This document shows positions 16,401 through 21,949 of a stretch of DNA of 21,949 bases, one piece after another. The DNA is from a virus, in IMG/VR virus record IMGVR_UViG_3300023198_001055, positions 1 to 21,949 of that record; one strand, written 5' to 3'. Both the position numbers and the translations under genes were made by a program. The notes under the pieces are model-generated. The model did no database searches, had not been told where the DNA came from, and saw only the letters and a list, made by a program, of their open reading frames with translations. Every line of letters starts with the position of its first letter. Position 1 is the first letter of the stretch.

Positions 16401-17380
16401 ATTACATTCTTCAGATTGATAGTCGTCAGATCCTTACACTTTTTGATAACAATAGAAACGTCCAGAAGATCATCCAGCGTTACAGTACCAGAGTTTTCAT
16501 TCCCATAATATATAACAGTCATATCCGCACTGGTCAGGTTACCGTCATAGAATATATTTCCTGGCTCTGCAGAATTGTAATCATTAGAATAGAAAGCAGC
16601 AATTTGAATCGAGCTGTAATCGGTATCCAGACCTTCAATGGATAATTGAATTGCCTTGGTAGTTATCTCGTCAGGGGCCCCTCCTTGAAACGCCTGGTAC
16701 TCATCCGGAGTAGTTCCTATGTTTCCTTTACCTACATTAACAGGATTAGACAGATAACTCCAGTCTGAATAATAATCTTCATTGATATATCTCCAGCAAA
16801 AGAAATAACTCCCGGCTTGCAGATAGCCACCGTCAATTACTCCTTCAAGTTTAAAGTCACCATACGCCTCAGTAATTTCAGGAGAAAATGGAAGAAATTT
16901 CTCTTCTACAATGACTTGTTTATTCAGCGGATCCTCATAACCTATATTCAGTGTCCATGGTGAATTGTTATCATCAGTCACATATAATCGCTGGATCTCC
17001 TGAGATTCATAAAAACCATACATAGCCCGAATAGGATAATCCATGGATAGATTCAATTCAGCATTTGATCCTGACCATAATGTTTCTATCGTACCAACCC
17101 CGGCAATACTAAAAGTAACTTCCAGGATATAGACTGAATTCAGAATTTCATCCAACGTTAACAGGATATGCCTTTCACGAAGATTGCACCATCCCAATAT
17201 CCTTGAGTTTGTAGATAACGTAAATGAGCCTATTGTACCCTTGATAAACTCCCAGATGTAATTACCTTCCTCAGCTTCCATGATAACACCATTCTTGCTG
17301 TAACGCATGGTGTGTTCAGGTTGGTAATTCGGATCGTTATCCGAATGTACTCCGTTGATTATCTTGTTGACTACTTTCAT
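13433..17380 (-). CDS. Large tail nozzle/'muzzle'-type structural protein, 1315 aa
   Basis: The protein is long and beta-rich, with no signal peptide, membrane helix or catalytic motif. The N-terminus, with NGVHSDNDPNYQP followed by RYSKNGVI, fits the opening pattern of phage tail nozzle proteins (G-x-x-x-D near the start, then an Asn-rich turn). Segments such as RLYVTDDNNSPWTLNI and VVFTTFYNPTSGG resemble blades of a beta-propeller. Size, and a position after the small adaptor genes and before the cargo genes, match the muzzle protein that closes the crAss-like tail and through which cargo is ejected. Its ATG overlaps the upstream stop by one base (TAATG). The assignment rests on layout and pattern, not alignment. 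A receptor-binding role is possible but not shown. Confidence 0.6.
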   Translation of the reverse strand: MKVVNKIINGVHSDNDPNYQPEHTMRYSKNGVIMEAEEGNYIWEFIKGTIGSFTLSTNSRILGWCNLRERHILLTLDEILNSVYILEVTFSIAGVGTIETLWSGSNAELNLSMDYPIRAMYGFYESQEIQRLYVTDDNNSPWTLNIGYEDPLNKQVIVEEKFLPFSPEITEAYGDFKLEGVIDGGYLQAGSYFFCWRYINEDYYSDWSYLSNPVNVGKGNIGTTPDEYQAFQGGAPDEITTKAIQLSIEGLDTDYSSIQIAAFYSNDYNSAEPGNIFYDGNLTSADMTVIYYGNENSGTVTLDDLLDVSIVIKKCKDLTTINLKNVIANVETRPELDVTGMNVQSKNNQIDCDMELISKEVILDVTGYPYVDLTGSPPDWSAGEKALTHSPTGSVVNAANTKMYCGIQYRGTANGGANLDGGGTITWVEDEIFTLPVTEIIGAARTSGTCVPTVAFKKYRKASAGPSPIWSDYVWESTDLDGEFLDYKSPIISNKMKSLPGGEIVRYGLCALDLTGRPFFVRWLNNQDATLGTGDPEIPKRTNASTMNGEKLISGYDYQSNAEGFYYDQLNGRSLGMKFSNLDLTDIIDDISAFMIVRTPIVHQYLASGLLSFTYAVGVDDLDIKMAAGYRSSGSDTDQHPGAYAFLCPEDTFNLKNFNIQAGDKIENLQYIDPYLVSEAISSGYGRASMRTSSFGGFDHYDFYQKFLNLQTVSSPGGDNSDIDESHDVLYSTKYDTILESDIPYDPRNETLRYQATTHEFEGPARDGKCGRHNILVLDIDETGNNPKGEYNRTGARALLCTVKREVASPYGGQSDSSLANSNYMAIGHFQEINDTVKSDIGSGGQYIFNEIEVFGGDHYICLYDEQRVIAHRDSGEEENGHGVIFPVSSRVNVSLREGVHFAKDRPYNPTLNTVGIRMETGSNVYEEYNYNDGYSSDDINDYYLPLPFNATLINDFDVQMRHSPQKSIGERQDQFRIFNTNDKIDLDSMYGELINIKNKFNRIIFWQRDAVGYVPVNERALTQTAFGDPVQLGTGGLFERHDEMTNKVGNSNQFGLVESDMGFHWYDAKRKIYLSLTDSMKFSQDSIAKGLNNWFEENVDTAIVDHDNPIKTNGTGITGGYDPYHKVVFTTFYNPTSGGYKTMGYDIRRQKYIGEFTIPASRWMRYHNVAFSVQQNSNAIYAHGKGNVGVIYGIARTAEIEVVVKSEGKEAVYCDNFELIGSNLFFDQVTLENSDQLIIEEIQSLIGGQFRMMGRDYTYRNRRWFGSFPKYQVSSLSAVNNKERFVDGYLRVKFWTSAKNVKFLEMKTTLRKAD

Positions 17381-18051
17381 TAATATTGTATAATTTCAAA
17401 TGATGAAGCTTCACCGTCTAATGCCCTTGCATGACGTACTGCTACATTGTAATCTCTCTCAAGATCCTTGGTGAACTGGATATGTCCGGAACGCATCATC
17501 TTATCGCTTTTGTTAAGCTTCCAATTATACTTACCGGCCATCTTGAATTTGATGAACTTTGTGATTGCATCCGAATGGTTCTGATTGATTACCCAGAAAC
17601 TATTCTCGTCAGTTTCGATATACTGATATATCAAAGTCATCTGCACGCTATCAAAACTATTCAGCAGATGCAGCTCTTCGGCTATTTCCTCCCAGAGATA
17701 AGGCAGGATGATCGTGCTTTCAGCCGGCCGCCATAACCAGCTGTAGTAATCATCCTCATGGGTATCATCTTGCCGTGTCGTAGCCCAATTGGAACTTAGA
17801 TACCGAGCGTTACATTGATCCTCATAATCCCCGGGGAGAACCATGGCTACCTTGTAGCAATCATCCGGAAGCTCAATAGTGCATCCGTCAACGGTAAACA
17901 GCTTGGCTTTGTACTTATAGGCATTTTTTGCTCCTATCTCCCGTTCTATGTATTTAGCCCATTTCATCATTTGATTTTGAAACCTCGCCAGTGAAGCATC
18001 CGTTTCGTCAATCGCGTCTATGATAGGCTGCTGAATTGATACCCGTTTCAT
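17380..18051 (-). CDS. Tail tubular/adaptor-type protein, 223 aa
   Basis: The N-terminus has two helices (IIDAIDETDASLARF, then MMKWAKYIEREIG) followed by a beta-rich part (KLFTVDGCTIELPDDCYKVA). The C-terminal part has a Trp/Tyr-rich helix and a basic stretch (KFIKFKMAGKYNWKLNK). Helical ends around a beta core are typical of T7 gp11-like tail tubular or head-tail adaptor proteins, which crAss-like phages also carry just before the muzzle gene. The start ATG overlaps the upstream stop by four bases (ATGA), and the stop overlaps the ATG of the large tail protein. Assignment is from gene order and fold-like pattern; moderate certainty. Confidence 0.6.
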   Translation of the reverse strand: MKRVSIQQPIIDAIDETDASLARFQNQMMKWAKYIEREIGAKNAYKYKAKLFTVDGCTIELPDDCYKVAMVLPGDYEDQCNARYLSSNWATTRQDDTHEDDYYSWLWRPAESTIILPYLWEEIAEELHLLNSFDSVQMTLIYQYIETDENSFWVINQNHSDAITKFIKFKMAGKYNWKLNKSDKMMRSGHIQFTKDLERDYNVAVRHARALDGEASSFEIIQY

Positions 18052-18443
18052 ATGATTAATTTATATGTTAAATCTGGATCTGCAAGACATTCTTCCATCT
18101 TCCTGCGTAAGTGAGTAGACGGCTTAAAATCAGCTTTGTATTCGTCTTGTATTTTACCTGTACATCTCATTGAAAAGAAAACTCCATGTATCGCTGCACT
18201 ACGAGCAAAACGAGCTTCTTTCTTTACCTCTTCCAAATCAGATGAATTTACATAGTAAGGAGTAAACCTCATTTGTCTTAGAATAACAACATCTAATCCA
18301 TGGCAAAGCATCTCTGCTGCATAGTGACAGAGCCGCTTCAAAATGAACAGAACATCCTGGTTCCTCATCCTTGGCTCTTTTTTACGAATCAATGCTCTTG
18401 CAGATCCTATGTAATCAATTGGCTTTCGGTGCAGCTTGCCCAT
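18048..18443 (-). CDS. HU/IHF-like small protein in the tail module, 131 aa
   Basis: Residues about 28-63 (DVLFILKRLCHYAAEMLCHG, then LDVVILRQMRFTPYY) match the HU/IHF pattern of a helix, a 'G-x-x-V-x-L' turn and a strand ending in F. Near the C-terminus ADFKPSTHLRRKM matches the 'F-x-x-S-x-x-L-K' end of that family. The region between them, where the DNA-binding arm would be, is longer and unlike HU. IHF-like subunits next to tail genes have been described in crAss-like phages, so this could be a ring or adaptor component built on that fold rather than a DNA-bending protein. The 5' end overlaps the upstream gene by 29 bases and the 3' end overlaps the next gene by four. Confidence 0.55.
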   Translation of the reverse strand: MGKLHRKPIDYIGSARALIRKKEPRMRNQDVLFILKRLCHYAAEMLCHGLDVVILRQMRFTPYYVNSSDLEEVKKEARFARSAAIHGVFFSMRCTGKIQDEYKADFKPSTHLRRKMEECLADPDLTYKLII

Positions 18444-19107
18444 CTTTCATTATTCTTAAATTGCTTTGTGCATCGTTTACAACATCAGTAATTGCCTGGT
18501 CGTTAAGTTTTAAATCCTTGGTTAATATTTGCATTATCACCGCTTGAGCCAGCCGAGCGTCCAGTGGGTATGGATCAGTAAATACCCGATCTCTAAATGC
18601 GGTTCCGTCAAGGACCTGTACATCCATTGGATTTTCCGCGATAATCACTGCTGCTCCTTCCATTATATACGGATAGGTATACAGGAATGTTCCTATCCGG
18701 GCATAGTACCCGAAGTTACGGTGGATCTCTTCCTTGACAAGAGCTTTCATTACCAGAGTGTCAAAATCGGTGGGCTCAAATCCTATGATACCCCCTGAAC
18801 CGGAAAGGCGGTTAAGTCCTAAATCTTCTGGAAGGGTGACAACTTCAGGCAATGAAGCTCTGCCAAGGGTAATGCTATTTACTACAATAGATGGATCATC
18901 AGCAGCATCGGTTTTGGTAAATGTAAATTTACCTGTTCGTTGCAACCATGCCGGTGAGATCTCGGGTTCAATACGGTAACTCTCTGAGATGAGTGATGCT
19001 CGATAATTATTTATCTTAAAAAGCAACCAAATATCTTCAAGATCGGTATCATCCTCCAAGGCTGACTTGATCTCTTTCACATCGTATATAATCTCTTCTA
19101 TCGACAT
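18415..19107 (-). CDS. Tail ring/stabilisation-type structural protein, 230 aa
   Basis: The protein starts with an acidic helix (SIEEIIYDVKEIKSALEDD), then WLLFKINNYRASLISESYR and beta-type segments. The C-terminal half, with DPYPLDARLAQAVIMQILT, resembles the helical end of phage adaptor or tail-completion proteins. There is no enzyme motif. It is the first virion-type gene after the homing endonuclease, and its ATG lies two bases past that gene's TAG stop. Position upstream of the HU-like and tubular proteins suggests a ring or tail-stabilisation role as in crAss-like phages. I see no motif that fixes the exact role. Confidence 0.5.
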   Translation of the reverse strand: MSIEEIIYDVKEIKSALEDDTDLEDIWLLFKINNYRASLISESYRIEPEISPAWLQRTGKFTFTKTDAADDPSIVVNSITLGRASLPEVVTLPEDLGLNRLSGSGGIIGFEPTDFDTLVMKALVKEEIHRNFGYYARIGTFLYTYPYIMEGAAVIIAENPMDVQVLDGTAFRDRVFTDPYPLDARLAQAVIMQILTKDLKLNDQAITDVVNDAQSNLRIMKDGQAAPKAN

Positions 19108-19109
19108 AG

Positions 19110-19727
19110 CTATGCTGTTTTTCTATATTTCCAAATAAAACCACCGGCAGACGCTCTAAGTCCATTTGCAACTCGATCAATGTTAAATATTTTCAACTTC
19201 TCTCGAGCCTGACTTGCAGAATCCCAATGCCTTATCAAATTTCCATTTTTGTCAAATTGACTGATAGGTATACTCCAATGATCAGACATTTTTTTACGAG
19301 CCTCTTTAGACATTTTTTTCCCAGTATGAGTTTTTGACATTTTTAATAATGTCTCTTTAGAACGAGGATTAAGTTGATGTCTTTTTTTCTGTGCAATACT
19401 CATCTTTACTTTTGTTTCTTTGCTTGCCTTATGCCCTACTCTACTATAAGCAGTTTTCAAGATATTAAACCAAGGATCCAATAAGTCGATAAAATATTGC
19501 TCAGATTCAATTAGATTATCTCTTGTGCATTTTTTTAAAACTGAAAATTCTAAATCTTCAATTCCGTATTTATTGAAATGGGCTTGCAATTTCGGATTAT
19601 CATGAACATTTCTATTCAATCGAGAAAGATGGAGACCCCATCTTGATCTCATATTGACCGTACTGCCAATATATATTCGATCAGAATTGATCTTAGATTG
19701 AATTTTATATATTCCGATTATCTTCAT
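19110..19727 (-). CDS. GIY-YIG homing endonuclease with NUMOD repeats, 205 aa
   Basis: The GIY-YIG domain is at the N-terminus: GIY at 5-7, YIG at 19-21, R27 and R29, H33, the metal-binding glutamate in ESEQYF (E76), and N88. It is followed by NUMOD3-like repeats (ETKVKMS near 104; ETLLKMSKTHTGKKMSKEA near 125) and a NUMOD1-like C-terminal helix-turn-helix (ISQFDKNGNLIRHW through GGFIWKYRK), which bind DNA. Such free-standing endonucleases cut a site in related phages and spread by repair. Sampled lines are 30-33% GC against 40-52% in the next gene, which fits late acquisition. It sits between two complete genes, not in an intron. The upstream sequence AGAAGAGAT is a possible ribosome binding site. 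Confidence 0.9.
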   Translation of the reverse strand: MKIIGIYKIQSKINSDRIYIGSTVNMRSRWGLHLSRLNRNVHDNPKLQAHFNKYGIEDLEFSVLKKCTRDNLIESEQYFIDLLDPWFNILKTAYSRVGHKASKETKVKMSIAQKKRHQLNPRSKETLLKMSKTHTGKKMSKEARKKMSDHWSIPISQFDKNGNLIRHWDSASQAREKLKIFNIDRVANGLRASAGGFIWKYRKTA

Positions 19728-19740
19728 ATCTCTTCTACCG

Positions 19741-20229
19741 TCATTTCCGTAAGATTAAGAATGCTATTGTGAATATGAAAAGTCCAAGGACAATCCAGAA
19801 TCCGTATCCAACGAAATCCTGGTATCTTGTCTTAACTGGAATCTCTTTGATATATGGCTGTTCAATTATATTCGTATCTGTAGAATTACGCACAGCACTA
19901 TCAAGATATATTGCTAATAGGCTGTCACGTTGTATAAGCTCTAATTTGAGCTTATTATTCTCAATGGATGCCGTGGCTTCTGAGAAGTCTGTCTCTGCGT
20001 ACAGGGAAGTATATGGCACGTTGACACGCCTTTCTATCAACTTCTCGACAATAACTGAATCCCTGATTGTTTTCCCGGGAAGATATTTATAGATTGTTGT
20101 GTCTTTCCATTCTACTGAATGACTGAATACAGTATCAGCTGGTGGTGGTGGGAATTTGAAAAGACATTTATTCTGAGTTACACACCCGGAAAATAATACG
20201 GCGATTAATATGAATAATAGATATTTCAT
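19741..20229 (-). CDS. Lipoprotein with C-terminal membrane helix; candidate unimolecular spanin, 162 aa
   Basis: Starting at ATG 20229 the protein has a classic lipoprotein signal: basic start (MKY), hydrophobic core and lipobox LFSGC with the lipidated Cys at 16, then Cys22 and a PPPP stretch. The last 24 residues are a hydrophobic helix (FWIVLGLFIFTIAFLIL) ending RK. An outer-membrane lipid anchor plus a C-terminal inner-membrane helix is the layout of unimolecular spanins such as phage T1 gp11, which fuse the two membranes in lysis. The start at 20229 is preferred over ATG 20292, which would put 21 residues ahead of the signal and cover a hairpin; CAGGAGAA lies just before 20229. It follows the holin candidate. 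The spanin role is inferred from topology. Confidence 0.7.
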   Translation of the reverse strand: MKYLLFILIAVLFSGCVTQNKCLFKFPPPPADTVFSHSVEWKDTTIYKYLPGKTIRDSVIVEKLIERRVNVPYTSLYAETDFSEATASIENNKLKLELIQRDSLLAIYLDSAVRNSTDTNIIEQPYIKEIPVKTRYQDFVGYGFWIVLGLFIFTIAFLILRK

Positions 20230-20258
20230 TTCTCCTGAATATTTAGACGTTGTTTTAA

Positions 20259-20283
20259 AGGGGAGACTTGTATGCCTCCCCCT
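20259..20283 (-). terminator. GC-rich hairpin between holin and lipoprotein genes
   Basis: On the minus strand GGGGAG-type and CTCCCC arms (20276-20281 and 20260-20265) pair around a 10-base loop and are followed by TTTAAAA. This is the only GC-rich stem in an intergenic gap here. The U-tract is short, so it may be a weak terminator, an RNA-processing site or a translation-controlling hairpin for the next gene. Confidence 0.35.
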
Positions 20284-20291
20284 AAAAATCA

Positions 20292-20522
20292 TTATACATC
20301 CCTCTTCAGATCTCCATCGGTATTCTCAAAGAGATTCTTTGACAGATACGCCAAGAGAGTAGTAATCGCTACCACTCCAATCGCTTTGAAGAATTCAGCA
20401 TCAAACGCTGTCCCTGCTTGAATCACTTGATAAAGAAAGGTGACAATTGATGAAAAAACGGCAAGCAGACCGCCTTTTAAAAAGTCCCTCCAATTCAATT
20501 TTAAAAAATTTGATCGTTCCAT
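20292..20522 (-). CDS. Holin-like two-helix membrane protein, 76 aa
   Basis: Two hydrophobic helices are visible: about 17-36 (GLLAVFSSIVTFLYQVI) and 45-60 (FKAIGVVAITTLLAYL). They are separated by a short loop and followed by a charged tail (DGDLKRDV). Size, topology, and position between the candidate endolysin and the spanin-like lipoprotein fit a class II holin, which makes holes in the inner membrane at lysis. No holin family is recognised by sequence. The gene starts 31 bases after the upstream stop with no clear Shine-Dalgarno. Confidence 0.55.
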   Translation of the reverse strand: MERSNFLKLNWRDFLKGGLLAVFSSIVTFLYQVIQAGTAFDAEFFKAIGVVAITTLLAYLSKNLFENTDGDLKRDV

Positions 20523-20553
20523 AGTAATTGGTTTTTATTAATACTGTAACAAG

Positions 20554-20985
20554 TTACGTAATTTCAATTGTCATTTCCTCATTATTCCGAATTGCTTTTA
20601 ACATCCTCTCTACAATAAGCAACTCATACTTCGTAGAATTCAACACCTTACCCTTCTCTTTATTCTCCCCGGGAAGGATGCACCCATGTGAATCCTTGGC
20701 TGTATTTCCTCTATGAACCCTGATTCCTGTAAAGTGAGGAACATTTAGAATTATAGGCAGCAACCGTTTAAATTTCGGTGACATGGTGAGATCCATATTA
20801 TACCTACCATAAGGAATAGCAGTCTCACCAAAAACCTTTTCTTCTCCCTCATCATCCAAATCACCATCAGTATTTGTATCCCTGACCTTATCTTCAATAG
20901 TCTGACATAAGAGGAGCCCATCAATGAATAAGTCTCCAATAGTATAATCGGGGGATAAATATTTCCTATGCAACCTTATTCTCAT
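20554..20985 (-). CDS. DUF5675-like protein with SHGC motif; candidate endolysin, 143 aa
   Basis: The layout FGETAIPYGRY, NVPHFTGIRVHRGN and DSHGCILPG matches the DUF5675 family common in Bacteroidota phages. H91 and S99-H100-G101-C102 mirror the H...(S/T)HGC signature of YkuD-type L,D-transpeptidases, whose cysteine attacks peptidoglycan cross-links, so C102 is a likely catalytic nucleophile. Residues 36-46 (DTNTDGDLDDE) look like a calcium-binding loop just before the core. There is no signal peptide, so holin-dependent access to the wall would be needed. It overlaps the upstream small gene by four bases (ATGA). The family match is by pattern; enzymatic activity is inferred. Confidence 0.7.
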   Translation of the reverse strand: MRIRLHRKYLSPDYTIGDLFIDGLLLCQTIEDKVRDTNTDGDLDDEGEEKVFGETAIPYGRYNMDLTMSPKFKRLLPIILNVPHFTGIRVHRGNTAKDSHGCILPGENKEKGKVLNSTKYELLIVERMLKAIRNNEEMTIEIT

Positions 20986-21194
20986 TTCTTTTTCTTCTCA
21001 ATTATTAAACTATCTAATTTAGACCTTGATGCTATCTGTTGGATATACAAGGTGTCAGCCGACCGTGTTGCTACCAAACGGGTACTGTCTATCGGTTCTC
21101 GTTTCTTAGGCGGATCCTGACTACTCAGAATCAAGCTCAAGAACAGTAACAATACGAGTGATATTCTCCGTATTCTTAATCCAGTACGTATCAT
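20982..21194 (-). CDS. Small secreted or membrane-anchored lysis-cassette protein, 70 aa
   Basis: A basic start (MIRTGLRIRR) is followed by a strongly hydrophobic run (VLLLFLSLIL) and then SSQDPPKKREP, a proline- and charge-rich tail ending KKKK. This is a signal peptide or a signal anchor. The gene begins inside the 3' end of the preceding membrane-protein gene (74 bases shared, another frame), as Rz1 does relative to Rz, but there is no lipobox cysteine, so it is not a canonical Rz1. The stop overlaps the candidate endolysin ATG by four bases. Not recognised as a family. Confidence 0.5.
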   Translation of the reverse strand: MIRTGLRIRRISLVLLLFLSLILSSQDPPKKREPIDSTRLVATRSADTLYIQQIASRSKLDSLIIEKKKK

Positions 21195-21372
21195 ATTTTT
21201 GAAATTTTACATTCTGTGCCGATTTGATTTCACTTACATCCTTTCGGACTTCCTCAAGGGTGACCTCCATAGTAGCCTTCTCTTTGGCTTCATCGCGGAA
21301 GTAGAACAACACCATCAGTATAATTGTGATGGCATATACATAGTCTTTTATGTTCTTCCAGGTTATCTTCAT
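21121..21372 (-). CDS. Small membrane protein with coiled coil, 83 aa
   Basis: There is one N-terminal membrane helix (YVYAITIILMVLFYF, about 11-25), then a charged helical part (EAKEKATMEVTLEEVRKD) and a short C-terminal segment. A single inner-membrane helix with a long periplasmic or cytoplasmic coil resembles i-spanins (Rz) or holin-associated proteins. It overlaps the preceding gene by four bases (ATGA) and the next by 74 bases. Role in lysis is inferred from position only. Confidence 0.5.
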   Translation of the reverse strand: MKITWKNIKDYVYAITIILMVLFYFRDEAKEKATMEVTLEEVRKDVSEIKSAQNVKFQKYDTYWIKNTENITRIVTVLELDSE

Positions 21373-21560
21373 CCTCCTGTTTTATTATGTAAAGATATAA
21401 TCGCTACTATCACAGCTGATAAAGCGATCACTATTCCTATCACCCCCCACGCTACCTTATTAGCTGTCTCTAGTTTTGTCATTCTTATATCATGCTCATG
21501 CAGCTGCTTTCTAACTGCTTCAGCAAACTTACTCAGAGGGTTATTATTGGAGTCTGGCAT
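21369..21560 (-). CDS. XhlA-like small membrane protein, 63 aa
   Basis: A charged helical N-terminal half (KQLHEHDIRMTKLETANK) leads into one C-terminal membrane helix (WGVIGIVIALSAVIVAII). This order, coil then helix, resembles haemolysin XhlA-type proteins that accompany phage holins. It starts one base after the cupin stop and overlaps the next gene by four bases. Family assignment is tentative. Confidence 0.45.
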   Translation of the reverse strand: MPDSNNNPLSKFAEAVRKQLHEHDIRMTKLETANKVAWGVIGIVIALSAVIVAIISLHNKTGG

Positions 21561-21561
21561 T

Positions 21562-21949
21562 TCATTTTACTATAAATATACGTTTCTTATTATCCGGTGG
21601 TATCAATACCACAATTAAGCGGCTTTCCTTTGACGACACAAGGCTGTGCATCTTTCCTGGCTGCACAGTATAAGGCTTATTCAGCACAAGCTCCTCTGTA
21701 GAATATGTCCCGTCCTTATCTTCTTCCCTGATCTGCATCTCCCCCTCATACAGTATCAATGTCTCAGCAGATATAGCATGCTCATGAAATGGCAGGACGG
21801 CATCAGGCGAACACAATGCTCTCATGATATGGACCGTGTTAGTTTGGTAAACTGACCAGCCCATAGCTGTCCCTCTTTCTAGCTTAAACTCTCGAAATCC
21901 ACCCTCCTCTCCTATCATTATATCTGAAAGGGCTTTCAGTTCATCGGTC
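21562..21949 (-). CDS. Cupin-domain protein (5' end outside window)
   Basis: Counting from the internal ATG at 21918, H45-x-H47, E52 and G59 match cupin motif 1 (HxH-x4-E-x6-G) exactly. PGKMH, with H91, supplies the fourth metal ligand of motif 2. All metal-binding residues are present, so it can bind a metal. The frame continues upstream of that ATG without a stop to the right edge (TDELKALSDI), so the true start and perhaps another domain are probably outside. Small cupins include metal-dependent dioxygenases, sugar isomerases and sensors; the substrate cannot be told from sequence. It is the first gene seen in the lysis-type cassette, and its stop is one base before the next ATG. Confidence 0.75.
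   Translation of the reverse strand, partial: TDELKALSDIMIGEEGGFREFKLERGTAMGWSVYQTNTVHIMRALCSPDAVLPFHEHAISAETLILYEGEMQIREEDKDGTYSTEELVLNKPYTVQPGKMHSLVSSKESRLIVVLIPPDNKKRIFIVK

Noticed and set aside
19110-19727. Homing endonuclease inside a group I intron
   Set aside because: Both flanking genes are complete and distinct, and there is too little non-coding sequence for an intron.
20230-20292. Longer start for the spanin-like lipoprotein at ATG 20292 (TAATG overlap with holin stop)
   Set aside because: It would place 21 polar residues ahead of a complete lipoprotein signal and cover a GC-rich hairpin; ATG 20229 gives a classic signal. Translational coupling at 20292 cannot be fully excluded.
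20546-20557. Palindrome GTAAC-AA-GTTAC overlapping the stop of the candidate endolysin gene
   Set aside because: Only 5-base arms and partly coding; too weak to call an operator or terminator.
21121-21194. Programmed frameshift joining the 83- and 70-residue small proteins
   Set aside because: No slippery heptamer was seen in the overlap, and each frame has its own start and a separate hydrophobic segment.
1-21949. Stop-codon reassignment as in some crAss-like phages
   Set aside because: Genes end with TAA, TGA and TAG at expected places (for example TAG for the homing endonuclease), and no key gene needs read-through.

Overview
The window looks like a late-gene segment of a tailed podovirus of the crAss-like group (order Crassvirales), infecting a Bacteroidota host. 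All genes lie on the minus strand, packed head to tail with 1-4 base overlaps or gaps of a few bases, and most lack a clear Shine-Dalgarno sequence. The strongest evidence is a giant reading frame that enters the window at its left edge and carries the signature of a single-chain, crAss-type virion RNA polymerase (DFDGD metal-binding motif with an upstream RVP...HS block and a lysine-bearing upstream barrel). It follows a large tail protein and two cargo-like proteins, the order expected in crAss-like phages. Taxonomy is inferred from these features, not from a database search.

In the direction of transcription (right to left), 21949-19741 is a lysis-type cassette. It holds a cupin gene cut by the window edge, two small one-helix membrane proteins, a small secreted or anchored protein overlapping the second of them, a DUF5675-like protein with an L,D-transpeptidase-style SHGC motif (candidate endolysin), a two-helix holin candidate, and a lipoprotein with a C-terminal membrane helix that has the layout of a unimolecular spanin. 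A GIY-YIG homing endonuclease gene (19727-19110), more AT-rich than its neighbours, separates this cassette from the virion genes.

19107-13433 is a tail module: three small adaptor or ring-type proteins, one with an HU/IHF-like pattern, followed by a 1315-residue tail nozzle or 'muzzle'-type protein. 13430-1 is a cargo module: a 647-residue glycine-rich protein, a 509-residue protein, and the giant protein. The giant protein has at least 3318 residues in the window and its C-terminus lies outside. Its order is: a duplicated 16-residue motif, coiled coils, a membrane-like segment, an acidic low-complexity linker, a small OB/S1-like stretch, the RNA polymerase core, and a HEXXH zinc-protease-like motif near residue 3151. 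The likely picture is that cargo proteins and the polymerase are packed in the particle, ejected through the tail, and start early transcription, while the small cassette lyses the cell late in infection.

No tRNA, CRISPR array, integrase or insertion sequence was seen, and no intergenic gap exceeds about 65 bases.
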